From CAZQFV01 sp964592645 (GTDB lineage Bacteria > Chloroflexota > Chloroflexia > DTKN01), in assembly GCA_964592645.1 (NCBI GenBank), contig CAZQFV010000016.1:25941-89940 (forward strand): a DNA stretch of 64,000 nt, in the 5' to 3' direction. This document shows, piece by piece, positions 1 through 8,322 of the stretch. How positions within the stretch are numbered: position 1 is the stretch's first letter; every line of letters begins with the position of its first letter. The notes under the pieces were generated by a model. The model was not told the origin of the DNA and did no database searches. It saw only the letters and a program-made list of their open reading frames with translations. A program made the position numbers and the translations under genes.

Positions 1-311
1 TGGTGGTCGTAGTAGTAGCTCAAGGCATCGTGCAATTGGGCGGGCGTCAGGTCGGGGAACCCGGCCAGTATTTCTGCCGGCGAGTACCCCATGCGGTTGT
101 ATCCGACCAACGTCTTGACCGGAATGCGGGTCCCCTGCACGACCGGCCGGCCGCCGCAGACGCCGGGTGTGCGGGTAATGTGGGGGTGGCCGGTCAGAGC
201 TTCCGGATCCAGGCTGATCTGCACGACCTGCCGCTCGGACAACCCCAGCGGGCGGGCCGGCCGCAAGACGCCATTCTCGTAGGTCGCCTGGACAATGATA
301 GGCTCGGCCAT
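1..311 (-). CDS. DUF104-DUF433 antitoxin-like protein, cut by window edge
   Basis: The first 311 bases read without a stop on the minus strand from an ATG preceded by AGGAGG. The N-terminus has the AF2212-type antitoxin (DUF104) pattern, with YENGVLRP followed by RPLGLSERQVV (about residues 11-31). From about residue 46 it continues into a DUF433 domain: PGVCGGRPVVQGTRIPVKTL, a G-Y-S-P-A-E-I-L helix, and FPDLTPAQLHDALSYYYDH. DUF433 proteins are usually antitoxins paired with PIN-like (DUF5615) toxins, and any partner would lie left of the window. The C-terminus is missing. It sits next to the integrase gene, in accessory DNA with other toxin-antitoxin genes. The family call is firm; the antitoxin role is inferred from the family. 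Confidence 0.85.
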   Translation of the reverse strand, partial: MAEPIIVQATYENGVLRPARPLGLSERQVVQISLDPEALTGHPHITRTPGVCGGRPVVQGTRIPVKTLVGYNRMGYSPAEILAGFPDLTPAQLHDALSYYYDH

Positions 312-417
312 CGCTATCCTCCTCCCGGACGTAACTGGGCGCCGGGCATCCCACTGCTCTCAACAGGCCGGAACCTGCTAAAGCGATTATACCACACCGG
401 CGAGGAGAAACGCCTAT

Positions 418-1326
418 CTACCGCGACCGGCCCTGGTCCGTCCTTTCCACCCGCTCCGCCAGTTCCTCCTCGCTCGGCTCGGTGTAGATCATCACCGTAT
501 CCAGGCTGGCGTGGCCCAGGAGCGCGGCCAGGCCGCGGAGGTCGCCGAGGTTGGCCTCCAGGTAGCGGGTGGCAAAGGTGTGGCGCAGGGTGTGCGGCGT
601 GAGCTCCGGGATGCCGGCCCAGCGGGCGTACTTGTCCAGCAGCCGGTTGATCGCGCTGGGGTCGTGGATGGCGCCGCGGATGCCCTGCCAAAGAGGGTCG
701 TCTGCTTCCAGCTGTGGTCGTACCTGGTCGAGGTAGGACTTGAGCGCAGCGCGGGCCTCGAAGCGCAATGGGACCTTGCGCGTCACGCCGCCCTTGCCGC
801 GGCGCACGGTCAGCGTACCGGAGCGTTCGCGCAGTACAACATCGCTCCTGTGGAGTGCCAGCAACTCCCCCACTCGTACGCCGGTGCCCAGCATCACTTC
901 TACCATCGCGATATCGCGCCAGTTTTCGGTCTCGTGGACTGCCCGCAGCAGGCGATGCTCGTCTTTGGGGGTGAGCGCCCTGGGCCGGCGCGGGGGCAAG
1001 CGGACGGCGCGGGTCCCGGTCGTGGGGTCGCGGTGGGCCAGATCCTGGCCGGCCGCCCACTTGAAGAAACGCGAGAGGGCGGCGATTCTCCGGTTGACCG
1101 TGCGCGGGGCGGCGGCACGGACGGTCTGCAGGTAGGCCTTGTAGTCCTCGATGTCGCGGGGCAAGATGGCGGCCGGCGCCATCTCCTCCCCAAAGGCGTC
1201 GCGGTACCACCGGGCGAAATCGCGCAGGTCGCGGCCGTAGCCCACCACGGTAGCCGCGGCCTTGCCCTGCTGCTCGAGGTGGACCAGCCACATGGCGATG
1301 GGGTCGGGATGATCAGGGTCAGGCAT
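418..1326 (-). CDS. Tyrosine recombinase / integrase (XerC/D-like)
   Basis: A 302-residue site-specific recombinase of usual Xer or integrase length. Residues 10-95 form the SAM-like core-binding domain; the rest is the catalytic domain. All six expected catalytic positions can be seen: R151 in TGVRVGELLAL, K178 in RRGKGG, H245 and R248 in HTLRHTFATRY, H272 in LLGHAS, and nucleophile Y281 in VMIYTE. It should cut and rejoin DNA through a 3'-phosphotyrosine at short attachment sites. Being intact, it could still integrate or excise the element to its right. A TTGACA-17-TATCCT promoter lies about 110 bases upstream. It could instead be a chromosomal Xer protein, but its position among accessory genes favours an element integrase. 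Confidence 0.9.
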   Translation of the reverse strand: MPDPDHPDPIAMWLVHLEQQGKAAATVVGYGRDLRDFARWYRDAFGEEMAPAAILPRDIEDYKAYLQTVRAAAPRTVNRRIAALSRFFKWAAGQDLAHRDPTTGTRAVRLPPRRPRALTPKDEHRLLRAVHETENWRDIAMVEVMLGTGVRVGELLALHRSDVVLRERSGTLTVRRGKGGVTRKVPLRFEARAALKSYLDQVRPQLEADDPLWQGIRGAIHDPSAINRLLDKYARWAGIPELTPHTLRHTFATRYLEANLGDLRGLAALLGHASLDTVMIYTEPSEEELAERVERTDQGRSR

Positions 1327-1437
1327 ACTGCGCCTCTCATTTGCAGAGCTGTACCTATGCCGAACCTTCAGGCGAAAAGGCCCGCAGATATTATCTTGAC
1401 ACGATTCCGCCTCTTATGGGGCGCCCGGAACGCTTTC

Positions 1438-1466
1438 AGGATACCACCCGGCCGGCCTTCTGTCAA
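1438..1466 (-). promoter_or_regulatory. Promoter for the tyrosine recombinase gene
   Basis: On the minus strand TTGACA (1461-1466) is followed after 17 bases by TATCCT (1438-1443). It points at the integrase start at 1326 and leaves a leader of roughly 100 bases. Confidence 0.55.
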
Positions 1467-1508
1467 GTGAAGAGCAGTTCCATTGAATACTTCTCTTGCC
1501 ATATTATC

Positions 1509-1537
1509 GTGACAACAGCATAGGAAGGTGTTAGAAT
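1509..1537 (+). promoter_or_regulatory. Promoter for the DUF4258 gene
   Basis: GTGACA (1509-1514), a 17-base spacer, then TAGAAT (1532-1537), placed 43 bases before the GTG start at 1580. It runs divergently from the integrase promoter. Confidence 0.5.
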
Positions 1538-1579
1538 GGAAGCCGGTGAACGAACAAGGACAGAGTTGGTGGGAGTGCG

Positions 1580-1903
1580 GTGAGTGCGATAGACTCGCAA
1601 AGCAGGGCCGCAGGAACAGTGCAGGAGAGACCGCCGAGGATCTCGGCGCACGCCCGGCAGCGCATGGCCCAGCGTAACGTCCACCCGGATGACCTGGCCT
1701 ACGTTCTGGCCCACGGCCGGCGGGCCTGGAGCGGCGACGGTGGCCAGTACGTGTTCTTGGGCCAGAAGGATATCCCTGGCGACGACCGGGCCGGCCGGCG
1801 GGCCAAGCTGGAAGGAACGACGGTCGTGCTCCAGGGGACCACGGTGGTGACGATCTACCGCAATCGCCGGGCCGGCCGGCGAGTGAGGAGGAAAGAGCGC
1901 TGA
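1580..1903 (+). CDS. DUF4258 domain protein (toxin-like)
   Basis: A 107-residue protein starting at GTG with GGGAG upstream. The segment ISAHARQRMAQRNVHPDDL (about residues 21-39) and the closing strand EGTTVVLQGTTVVTIYRN match DUF4258, a small RelE/BrnT-like fold found near toxin-antitoxin loci. The C-terminus is a basic tail rich in Arg and Lys. A hairpin follows the stop. The last 110 bases of the gene occur again, 94% identical, at 2873-2982, so this locus has been partly duplicated. A toxin role is inferred from the family and from the VapBC-like genes next door; no dedicated antitoxin is visible immediately before or after it. Confidence 0.7.
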   Translation: MSAIDSQSRAAGTVQERPPRISAHARQRMAQRNVHPDDLAYVLAHGRRAWSGDGGQYVFLGQKDIPGDDRAGRRAKLEGTTVVLQGTTVVTIYRNRRAGRRVRRKER

Positions 1904-1935
1904 ATCGGATTCTACAATTGACCAGAGGCCGGCCG

Positions 1936-1961
1936 GGGGACAGTCTGTTGTGGCTGTCCCC
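1936..1961 (+). terminator. Hairpin after the DUF4258 gene
   Basis: A perfect 8-bp stem, GGGGACAG (1936-1943) with CTGTCCCC (1954-1961), and a 10-base loop. There is no clear T-run. A similar hairpin follows the duplicated gene fragment at 3016-3042. Confidence 0.45.
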
Positions 1962-1986
1962 AGCGATTCTCTGGCACTTGCTGACT

Positions 1987-2014
1987 TTGTCCCGGTTGGG
2001 GAATGTGGTATAAT
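1987..2014 (+). promoter_or_regulatory. Extended -10 promoter for the VapBC-like pair
   Basis: TGG-TATAAT (TATAAT at 2009-2014) is a perfect extended -10. A weak -35, TTGTCC, sits 16 bases upstream at 1987-1992. The antitoxin ATG is at 2088. Confidence 0.6.
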
Positions 2015-2087
2015 AGTTGTGGTTGGCAATGATGGCACCGTGTCGCCTTCGCTATGGTTGGACGAACACTGGGCCAGGAGTAGGCTG

Positions 2088-2339
2088 ATGGAAACCGCGA
2101 TCAAGATCGAACTGCTGCCACAGCAGTACGAGGAGTTGGCCGCTGTAGCCCGCGACCGGAGCATGTCAGTTGAGGACGTCGCCCAAGCGGCGTTGGAAGA
2201 GTGGCTGCGCCAGCAGGCCAAGGTCGAACGCGCTCGCGCCCTGATGCGCGAACTGGGTCAGGGACTGGGCGAAGGCCGGCCTCCGCACGACGCTGCGCAC
2301 CGTCATGACAAGTACCTCTATTCGCGGGAGCGCCCATGA
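2088..2339 (+). CDS. Small antitoxin-like protein upstream of a PIN toxin
   Basis: An 83-residue protein. I chose the ATG at 2088 because AGGAG ends 7 bases before it and the reading frame further upstream runs through the promoter. The N-terminal stretch TAIKIELLPQQYEELAAVA, followed by RSMSVEDVAQAALEEWLRQQ, fits a ribbon-helix-helix DNA-binding domain (strand, helix, turn, helix). The C-terminal half is charged and probably wraps the toxin. The stop overlaps the toxin start as ATGA, the usual translational coupling of antitoxin and toxin. By analogy with VapB it should neutralise the PIN protein and repress the promoter. The exact antitoxin family is uncertain. Confidence 0.7.
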   Translation: METAIKIELLPQQYEELAAVARDRSMSVEDVAQAALEEWLRQQAKVERARALMRELGQGLGEGRPPHDAAHRHDKYLYSRERP

Positions 2340-2752
2340 ACAAGGTCTTCGTAGACACCTGGGCGTGGTATGCGCTCACCGACGTGGCGGACGCGAGCCA
2401 CGCTCTGGCTCAACAGACCAACGAGCGGTTGTTGGACGGCAAGTATACCTTTGTCACCACCAACTTTGTGCTGGACGAGGCAATCACACTCATCCGCTAC
2501 AACATGCACCACGCCGCAGCCGTGCGCTTCTGGCAGATGCTGCGGTCGTTGATCGAAGACGGGCTGGTCGAGTTGGTGCGGGTGGACCAGGCCCACGAAG
2601 ATGCTGCCTGGGAGGTCTTTGAACAGTATAGCGACCAGGACTTCTCCTATACCGACTGCACCTCCTTCGCCGTCATGCGCCAGCTCGGCTTGACCAACGT
2701 CTTCACTGCTGATCACCACTTTGCGACGATGGGCTTCATCCTCCTGCCCTAA
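2336..2752 (+). CDS. PIN-domain ribonuclease toxin, VapC-like
   Basis: A 138-residue protein, normal length for a single PIN domain. The four acidic active-site positions are visible: D7 in VFVDTWAWYAL, E48 in NFVLDEAITL, D107 in FSYTDCTSFAVM and D126 in VFTADHHF. PIN toxins of this family cleave tRNA or rRNA with Mg2+ or Mn2+ when freed from the antitoxin. Translation is coupled to the upstream gene by an ATGA overlap. This looks like a complete, functional module that could stabilise the integrated element. The PIN call is firm; the RNA target is unknown. Confidence 0.88.
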   Translation: MNKVFVDTWAWYALTDVADASHALAQQTNERLLDGKYTFVTTNFVLDEAITLIRYNMHHAAAVRFWQMLRSLIEDGLVELVRVDQAHEDAAWEVFEQYSDQDFSYTDCTSFAVMRQLGLTNVFTADHHFATMGFILLP

Positions 2753-2872
2753 CCTGACCGCCGCGATAGCTACTCCCATTTATGCCACCGGTTTCTCGGT
2801 GCCACAGAATTTGGTGGGCTAGAGAGCTGTGTATTGCGCTCAACCTTGAAGTGGTTCAGTAGCAGGTCTACT

Positions 2873-2982
2873 GCCGGCGGGCCAAGTTGGAAGGAACGAC
2901 GGTCGTGCTCCAGCGAACCACGGTGGTGACCATCTACCGCAATCGCCGGGCCGGCCGGCGAGTCAGGAGGAAAGAACGCTGA
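2873..2982 (+). pseudogene. Duplicated 3' fragment of the DUF4258 gene
   Basis: These 110 bases match 1794-1903, the last third of the DUF4258 gene including its TGA, at 104 of 110 positions. There is no upstream coding part, so the copy cannot make the protein. Looser similarity continues past the stop, and both copies are followed by a hairpin. The gap 2753-3200 holds only this remnant and its hairpin as far as I can see. The intact and broken copies flank the VapBC-like pair, which suggests a past tandem duplication followed by deletion or insertion. Confidence 0.85.
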
Positions 2983-3015
2983 CGCTGAATCTCAAAACCG
3001 ACCAGGGGCCGATCA

Positions 3016-3042
3016 GGGGGCATCCTTTGTCTGGTCGCCCCC
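3016..3042 (+). terminator. Hairpin after the duplicated fragment
   Basis: GGGGGC (3016-3021) pairs with GCCCCC (3037-3042). It sits in the same relative place as the hairpin after the intact DUF4258 gene. Confidence 0.4.
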
Positions 3043-3200
3043 CATCATTTCGGCAATTCAGTGCACTTTCACCCTACTGTGATCCCGAATCATCACTGAC
3101 ACAAAGCCTACTATGTGGTCGTATATTCACCAGTGAAGGTTTCTGGGGGCTTGATCAGTGTATGGGTTAGCGAAACTCCGAGGAAGTCGGGGAGGTTGCC

Positions 3201-3893
3201 ATGGCTTGGTTGGATATTCTAACAAACGTGGTTTCAGACATCATCTTTGTCTTTCTGGTCACCCTTGTTCTGGGACTCGCAATCCTGATATTCAGCTATG
3301 GGCGACTGGGTAAGGCGCGGCGGTTCTTTGGCTTTGGCAGAGATGCGCGGATCAGTATCTACGTGTCGGGCTTCGAGCATCCGGGAGTCAAAACAAAGAG
3401 GGTAGTAAATGCGCTGGAATATGAGGTCGCCGTGGGACTGAGAGATGCCCTTCGGAGGGTATCTGGGCAGGGGTTCCTCCAAAGATTGACACAGTACTTG
3501 GCCGGGCTAATCGGGCAGGAAGTGAGATCTCCTGAAGCCAACATCGAGGTCAGTCCGCTAGAGGTTACAGAAGTCCTCAGCTGCGATGGCGTTATCCTGG
3601 TTGGTGGCCCCGTGGGCAATCAACTCAGCAGATTTTACCTGCAGGGCTCGCCCCAGTTCAGGTTTGATGAGGGGAGGAGCGTGTATCAGCAGCGCGACGC
3701 CGATGGGTATCGGGACATGAGCCCCTCGGACGATGTCGCCATCATCGAAAAACGGCTCTTCGGAGGGCAGGTCGTGCTTCTCATCCATGGGTTCGGCGAG
3801 GAGCAGACGCAGCGTGCTGCGGAGTATCTGATCAAGTACTGGGAGAGGCTATACAAGTTGCATAGGACGCGGGAATTTGCCATCCATGTCTAG
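3201..3893 (+). CDS. Membrane-anchored protein of unknown function
   Basis: A 230-residue protein starting at ATG after GGGGAGG. Residues about 10-32 form one N-terminal membrane segment (IIFVFLVTLVLGLAILIF), leaving the rest probably in the cytoplasm. The soluble part has alternating strands and helices with ISIYVSGF near residue 52, DGVILVGGPVGN near residue 129, and a late VVLLIHGFGEEQTQ, which suggests a Rossmann-like or nucleotide-binding fold. I do not recognise the family. Its base composition and codon use are visibly more A/T-rich than its neighbours, which suggests separate acquisition. It faces the Tad operon tail by tail. A sensing or defence role is possible but unsupported. Confidence 0.7.
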   Translation: MAWLDILTNVVSDIIFVFLVTLVLGLAILIFSYGRLGKARRFFGFGRDARISIYVSGFEHPGVKTKRVVNALEYEVAVGLRDALRRVSGQGFLQRLTQYLAGLIGQEVRSPEANIEVSPLEVTEVLSCDGVILVGGPVGNQLSRFYLQGSPQFRFDEGRSVYQQRDADGYRDMSPSDDVAIIEKRLFGGQVVLLIHGFGEEQTQRAAEYLIKYWERLYKLHRTREFAIHV

Positions 3894-3908
3894 CGGGGTG
3901 ATTACGTT

Positions 3909-4859
3909 TCACCTCCGCATCAACCTCTCCTCCAACTGCGCCAGCGCCTCCAGCAGCCCCTCCTTCGTTGCCCCTGGCGTGGTCACCACGGCCACGAACT
4001 GCTGCAGGTAGCCGCCCGGGTCCATATCCTCCGGCAGGCCGGCAAAGAGGCGCGTCCGCTCCCCGGCAAAATAGGCGTCGATCTCGCCCTTGAGCAACCG
4101 GCGCAGCGGCTGATCCACGGCCGGCAGGGCCCGCTCCAGCGCGCGCAGCACCTCCGGGCTGACCGTATAGACGCTGCGGAAGGCCCCCACCAGCCGGGCC
4201 ACCTGCTCCGGCCGCACCCGCACGTGGCGGTCCACCTGCGGGATGCTGGGCGCGACCCCCGGCCGGCGCCCTCTGCGCCGGCGCCGCAGCAGCACCAGCC
4301 CAGTGATCCCGCCCAGCACAATAGCACCGCCGGCGATGGCCACCGGGCCCACCGGCACCACGCCCGCAGCACTCCCCCGGCCGGGCGTCGGCGAAGGGAT
4401 CACACTCGGGCGTACCTTGGGAGTGCCCGTGGCAATCGCCGTGGGCAGCACGGTGATCCGGCCCCCGCCGGCCGTCGCCCGGGGGCTCGGCCGCGGCGTC
4501 GCGGCTTTCGCGGGAATCGTGGTGGGCGGCACCGGAGCCAGCGTGAGTGTAGGGCCGGCCGGAGTTGGCGGGACCGGAGTGTCCGGTTTGGCCGTGGGAT
4601 GCACTGGCTCCGTGGGTACCGGCGTGGGCGGAGCAGGCCCCTCGGTGGGTGAGGAGGTATCCGTGGGCCACGGCGTTTGGGTCGGCGGCACAGGAGGGAC
4701 CGGCGTAGCGGTCGCCACGGGCTCCACCGGCGTTTTGGTCGGCACGAGCGGCGTCTTGGTGGGCGGGGATGGTGGGCCGGCCTGCGCCGGGCCGGCCCAC
4801 CACCAGATCCCTGCCAGGAGCACCAGGAGGAGCAGCACCCACCAACGTCTTGGCCTCAA
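3909..4859 (-). CDS. Secreted Pro/Thr-stalk protein with one membrane segment
   Basis: A 316-residue protein that starts at TTG, positioned after GGAGGGTACC. Residues 1-28 are a signal peptide ending in AQAG. Residues about 29-165 are a Pro/Thr/Val stalk with repeated TPxxP units, followed by a membrane segment (about 168-192, VGPVAIAGGAIVLGGITGLV) and a run of Arg that stops transfer. The C-terminal 110 residues are cytoplasmic and helical. This resembles a cell-wall-spanning anchor. It is the last gene of the Tad operon, 13 bases after the large adhesin, so it may tie the adhesin or pilus to the cell. The function is inferred from architecture only. Confidence 0.75.
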   Translation of the reverse strand: MRPRRWWVLLLLVLLAGIWWWAGPAQAGPPSPPTKTPLVPTKTPVEPVATATPVPPVPPTQTPWPTDTSSPTEGPAPPTPVPTEPVHPTAKPDTPVPPTPAGPTLTLAPVPPTTIPAKAATPRPSPRATAGGGRITVLPTAIATGTPKVRPSVIPSPTPGRGSAAGVVPVGPVAIAGGAIVLGGITGLVLLRRRRRGRRPGVAPSIPQVDRHVRVRPEQVARLVGAFRSVYTVSPEVLRALERALPAVDQPLRRLLKGEIDAYFAGERTRLFAGLPEDMDPGGYLQQFVAVVTTPGATKEGLLEALAQLEERLMRR

Positions 4860-4872
4860 GGTACCCTCCCGG

Positions 4873-7854
4873 TCACTGCTCGCTCGCCGTCAGCGTGTAG
4901 ACGTTGTCGGTACCACCGGCCTCCGGCAGGTAATCGCGAACTTTCAGGTAGTAGCGCCCGCTGGCCGGCGCGCTGATGGTCAGGCAGCTGGCCTTGGTGT
5001 ACGGATCGCAGTCGTCGTTCTGGGCGAGCAGCGTCGTCCCATCGGTATCGTACAGCTCTAGCACCGTGTCAGCGGTGCCGCCGAGGTCGCCAGTGGCAAA
5101 AAGGTAGGGCCGGCCAATGGCCAGGTCCACGTAGACCCAGTCCACGTCGCCCGCCGGGTTGAGGTTATGCTGCTGCACGCCGTCGATGGGTAGCGCTTGC
5201 GCCTGCGCCGGCGTACCGTCAGGCTCGTAGCCGTCCACCCAGAAGCCTCGCAGGACCAGCGGCAGGTAGACGCGATAGACCGGCACGGCCACGACGAGCG
5301 GGAACTCGTCCTGCGCCAACCCGCAGACGTTCAGCGCGGTCAGGGTGATCGTGTACACGCCGGGAGTGCCGTAGCTGTGCGGCACGACTGGGCCGCTCGT
5401 GGGCGGCGAGCCATCCCCAAACTCCCAGCTATAGTTGACCGGGTTGTCGCCGGAAGTCAGCGTCGCCGTAAAGGTCGCCGGCCGGCCGGCCAGCAGCGGC
5501 CGCGGGGTGTAGACGATCCCCAGGCCGGCAGGGGCGCGGCAGTAGGCCACCTCGACCGTCCGGCTGATCGCGTCCGCCCCACAGGCGTTGGTCCCCGTGA
5601 GAACGACGGTGTAATTGCCCGTGACCGCATAGGTGTGGAGGACCAGCGGGCCGGCCGCCGTCGCCCCATCGCCCAGGTCCCAGGCGTACAAGATGGGGGC
5701 CAGCCCTTGGGCCATGCCGACAAAGGTGACCGGCCCACCGGGATCGGGGCTCGCCGGACTGTAGGTAAAGCTGATCTGCTGGACCGCGCTCAGGATCTCG
5801 ACCGGGTGCGAGACCACGTCGGTATGAAAGACACTCGTCGCCGTGAGCGTGGCCGTGTACAGGCCGGCCAGCGCATAGGTGTGGGTGGGGTGCTCGGCCG
5901 TGGAAAAGGTGCCATCGCCCAGGTCCCAGTGGTAGGAAAGCGGGCCGAGACCGCCCTCGGAAGCGTTGGTAAAGACCACCTCGGCCCCCGCGCACACCGG
6001 GGAGTTGGTGGAAAAGGCCGCCCGTGGGAGATCGAGCACGGTGATCGTCCCACTGGCTATGCCCACCCCGCAGCCGGTCGTGCCGGTCAGGAGGATGTCG
6101 TACGCACCCGGGAGCGTGTAGGCGTGTGTGACGACCAGCCCCGTGTCGCGAAAGCCGTCGCCCAGGTCCCAGTCAAAGACGGCCGGCAGCGCCCCGCTGT
6201 AGACGGCCGTAAAGGTGACGGCGATCCCCACTTCGGGGGTAAGCGGCTCGCGGGCCATCCCGACAAGCGGGGCGCCGTGGGCGACGATCTCCTCGCTGTA
6301 CAGGTCAAAGCCGCACCCGTTCTGCGCCAGCAGCACCACGTCGTAGAAGCCACCCACTGCCCACGTGTGCGTCGGGTTGGCCAACGGCGAGGACGTGCCG
6401 TCGTCAAAGTCCCACTGGTACGACACCGTCCCGCTGGCCACCGTCGTGTTGGTGAACGACACCGGCGCCGCGGCACAGACGACCGGCGGGACGTAGGTAT
6501 ACCCGGCGGCCGGAGTGCCCCACACCGTGACCGTGTTGGTGAAGGTAGCGATGCCGCAGCCGGCCGTAACCGTGAGCATGGCCGTATAGATGCCAGGCTG
6601 GTCGTAGCTGTGCACGGGATCGTCCAGCGTGGAGGTCGCGCCATCGCCAAAGGACCACTGGTAGGAGAACGGCGCCGTTCCCGTGACCGTGCTGGTAAAG
6701 TGCACCGGCGTAAAGGCACAGGCCGGTTCGGGCGTGTGGGTGAACGTTGCCTGGAGGCAGGCCGAGGCATACTTGAGGTCCATGTTGGTGTCGTCGCGGT
6801 AACTGATGTGGGGCTGACCGGCACCATCCAGGGAGAGCGAGTTGTAGGCGCCCAGCGTGCTGCCCGGATCCACCGTCTGGCAGGCCCAGGCCCCCGTGCC
6901 GCAGTTTCCCTGTCCCGGGGCGGCATAAGTGGCATACCGCAGGCCGGCCGGCGACCAGTAGCTCACATGGGGCCGGCCGGCGCCATCTAGCGCCAGCGAG
7001 TTGTGGCCATAGGTGCCGATGTCGATCAGGTCATAGTACCAGGTCCCGCCATTGCGGTACGCGTACTTGAGGTTGGCTCCACCGAGAGAGGCATAGGCAA
7101 TGTGCGGCCGGCCGCTTGCATCCAGCGCCAGGGACGTATACTGTCCCTGATCCAGCCCTGCCTCTACCACCTGGACAATCCAGGATCCCTCGACTGGGTC
7201 AAACTCGGCATACTTCAGGCTGCCATTGGTCACGTCAAAGTAGCTGATGCACGGGCGGTTCGCCGCGCGCAGGGCCAGCGACGTATAGCGCCCCACATCG
7301 CCGGCAGAGTCTACCGTTTGGGTGCGCCATCCGCCAACACCGTAGTACGCGTACCGGAGATTGCCTTCCCCGGCATCATAGTAGCTGATGTGCGGAAAGC
7401 CCTGCCCGTCGAACGCCAGGCTGGTCCACTGGCCCGTGTCGCCGGTTGAATCCACAGTCATCCCGCCAAAGAGATCGGTATACTTCAGGTCACCGTTGGT
7501 CGAATCGTAGTAGCTGATGCCGATGTTGCCGGCGGCATAGTGGGCAATCGAGGTAAAGAGGCCCGTGTCGCCGGCCGCGTCCAACGTCTGGACGACCCAG
7601 GATGTGCCGTCGTGCTCGGCGTACTTGAGGTCACTGCTGCCATAGTAGCTGACGTGGGGCCGGCCATTGGCATCCAGGACCAGGGCCGTGTACTGGCCAA
7701 CGTTGCCGGTGGCATCCACCGTCTCGACGTGCCAGGTCCACTCCCCGTGAACCGCGGCACCAGCCGGCGCACCATGGCCAACCGCGGGGACCGCTCCCGG
7801 CAGGGCCAGGAGCACCAGCAGGGCCACTGTGGTGAGCGCCCAGGGTACTTTCAT
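4873..7854 (-). CDS. Large secreted adhesin-like protein: beta-propeller, six PKD domains, PPC domain
   Basis: A 993-residue exported protein with a signal peptide (1-30). Residues about 35-365 hold seven repeats with the core GxxTSLALDxxGRPHISYY, consistent with a seven-bladed beta-propeller. Six PKD domains follow (about 370-850), each with a WxFGDG or WDLGDG core and an H-x-Y-x-x-x-G-x-Y end. A YLPLVLR motif lies at about 866. The C-terminal 110 residues look like a PPC domain (DVDWVYVDL, DTVLELYDTDG, YYLKVRDY). PKD and PPC domains are usual in surface and secreted proteins. It lies directly downstream of the TadE/TadG genes in the same operon, which suggests a pilus-associated or surface adhesin. 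No enzymatic motif is visible. Confidence 0.85.
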   Translation of the reverse strand: MKVPWALTTVALLVLLALPGAVPAVGHGAPAGAAVHGEWTWHVETVDATGNVGQYTALVLDANGRPHVSYYGSSDLKYAEHDGTSWVVQTLDAAGDTGLFTSIAHYAAGNIGISYYDSTNGDLKYTDLFGGMTVDSTGDTGQWTSLAFDGQGFPHISYYDAGEGNLRYAYYGVGGWRTQTVDSAGDVGRYTSLALRAANRPCISYFDVTNGSLKYAEFDPVEGSWIVQVVEAGLDQGQYTSLALDASGRPHIAYASLGGANLKYAYRNGGTWYYDLIDIGTYGHNSLALDGAGRPHVSYWSPAGLRYATYAAPGQGNCGTGAWACQTVDPGSTLGAYNSLSLDGAGQPHISYRDDTNMDLKYASACLQATFTHTPEPACAFTPVHFTSTVTGTAPFSYQWSFGDGATSTLDDPVHSYDQPGIYTAMLTVTAGCGIATFTNTVTVWGTPAAGYTYVPPVVCAAAPVSFTNTTVASGTVSYQWDFDDGTSSPLANPTHTWAVGGFYDVVLLAQNGCGFDLYSEEIVAHGAPLVGMAREPLTPEVGIAVTFTAVYSGALPAVFDWDLGDGFRDTGLVVTHAYTLPGAYDILLTGTTGCGVGIASGTITVLDLPRAAFSTNSPVCAGAEVVFTNASEGGLGPLSYHWDLGDGTFSTAEHPTHTYALAGLYTATLTATSVFHTDVVSHPVEILSAVQQISFTYSPASPDPGGPVTFVGMAQGLAPILYAWDLGDGATAAGPLVLHTYAVTGNYTVVLTGTNACGADAISRTVEVAYCRAPAGLGIVYTPRPLLAGRPATFTATLTSGDNPVNYSWEFGDGSPPTSGPVVPHSYGTPGVYTITLTALNVCGLAQDEFPLVVAVPVYRVYLPLVLRGFWVDGYEPDGTPAQAQALPIDGVQQHNLNPAGDVDWVYVDLAIGRPYLFATGDLGGTADTVLELYDTDGTTLLAQNDDCDPYTKASCLTISAPASGRYYLKVRDYLPEAGGTDNVYTLTASEQ

Positions 7855-7872
7855 CGTTGCACCTCCGTGATC

Positions 7873-8322
7873 TCAGGGATAAACCTCGTGCAATGCGCCG
7901 ACCTCGGCCTCGGCGCTCACTTCGATCCAGACCGGACCGATGCCGCCGAACAGATCCTCGGCATTGGCCCCCACGATGACCTCGACGACGTGGCGGTCGT
8001 GGTGCAGGTGGATGTGGGTGACCTGCGGGTAGACGCGGCGCCGGATCAGCCACCCCGCGTTCTGCAGCGCATAGCCCCAAGCCTCGTCGGCCGCATACGG
8101 GGCAAAACGCAGCTCCCCGGTCAGCCGATAATAGGCCATGTCCACGTCCTGGGCGGCGGCCAGCGCCGCCGCGTCGGCCGCGGCGGCAAGGGTGTTGCGC
8201 ACGTGCAGGTAGCGGCCGATCCCCAAGGTCAGCAGCATCAGCGGCACCAGGACAAAGGCGGCAAAGTACAGCACGGCGGCGAGAGAGACGCCGCGCCGGC
8301 CGCGGCGCAGGACCTTGCTCAT
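7873..8322 (-). CDS. TadG-like pilus assembly protein
   Basis: A 149-residue protein. I set the start at ATG 8322, which overlaps the TadE stop as TGATG and has GGAGGGG upstream. The N-terminus is basic (RRGRRGVS) and is followed by a hydrophobic helix (about 14-36). Then comes HVRNTLAAAADAAALAAAQ, the hallmark of the TadG/TadE-like family, where the helix after the membrane segment is Ala-rich. It lacks the C-terminal von Willebrand A domain of long TadG proteins, so it is a short version. It probably acts as a minor pseudopilin or membrane scaffold of the Flp pilus. The next gene downstream encodes the big adhesin. Confidence 0.8.
   Translation of the reverse strand: MSKVLRRGRRGVSLAAVLYFAAFVLVPLMLLTLGIGRYLHVRNTLAAAADAAALAAAQDVDMAYYRLTGELRFAPYAADEAWGYALQNAGWLIRRRVYPQVTHIHLHHDRHVVEVIVGANAEDLFGGIGPVWIEVSAEAEVGALHEVYP

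Noticed and set aside
1..3900. Copy of the tRNA-Gly 3' end as left attachment site
   Set aside because: No GGGACTCGAACC-like sequence was found by eye in this stretch. The left attachment site may be outside the window, or the site may not be the tRNA.
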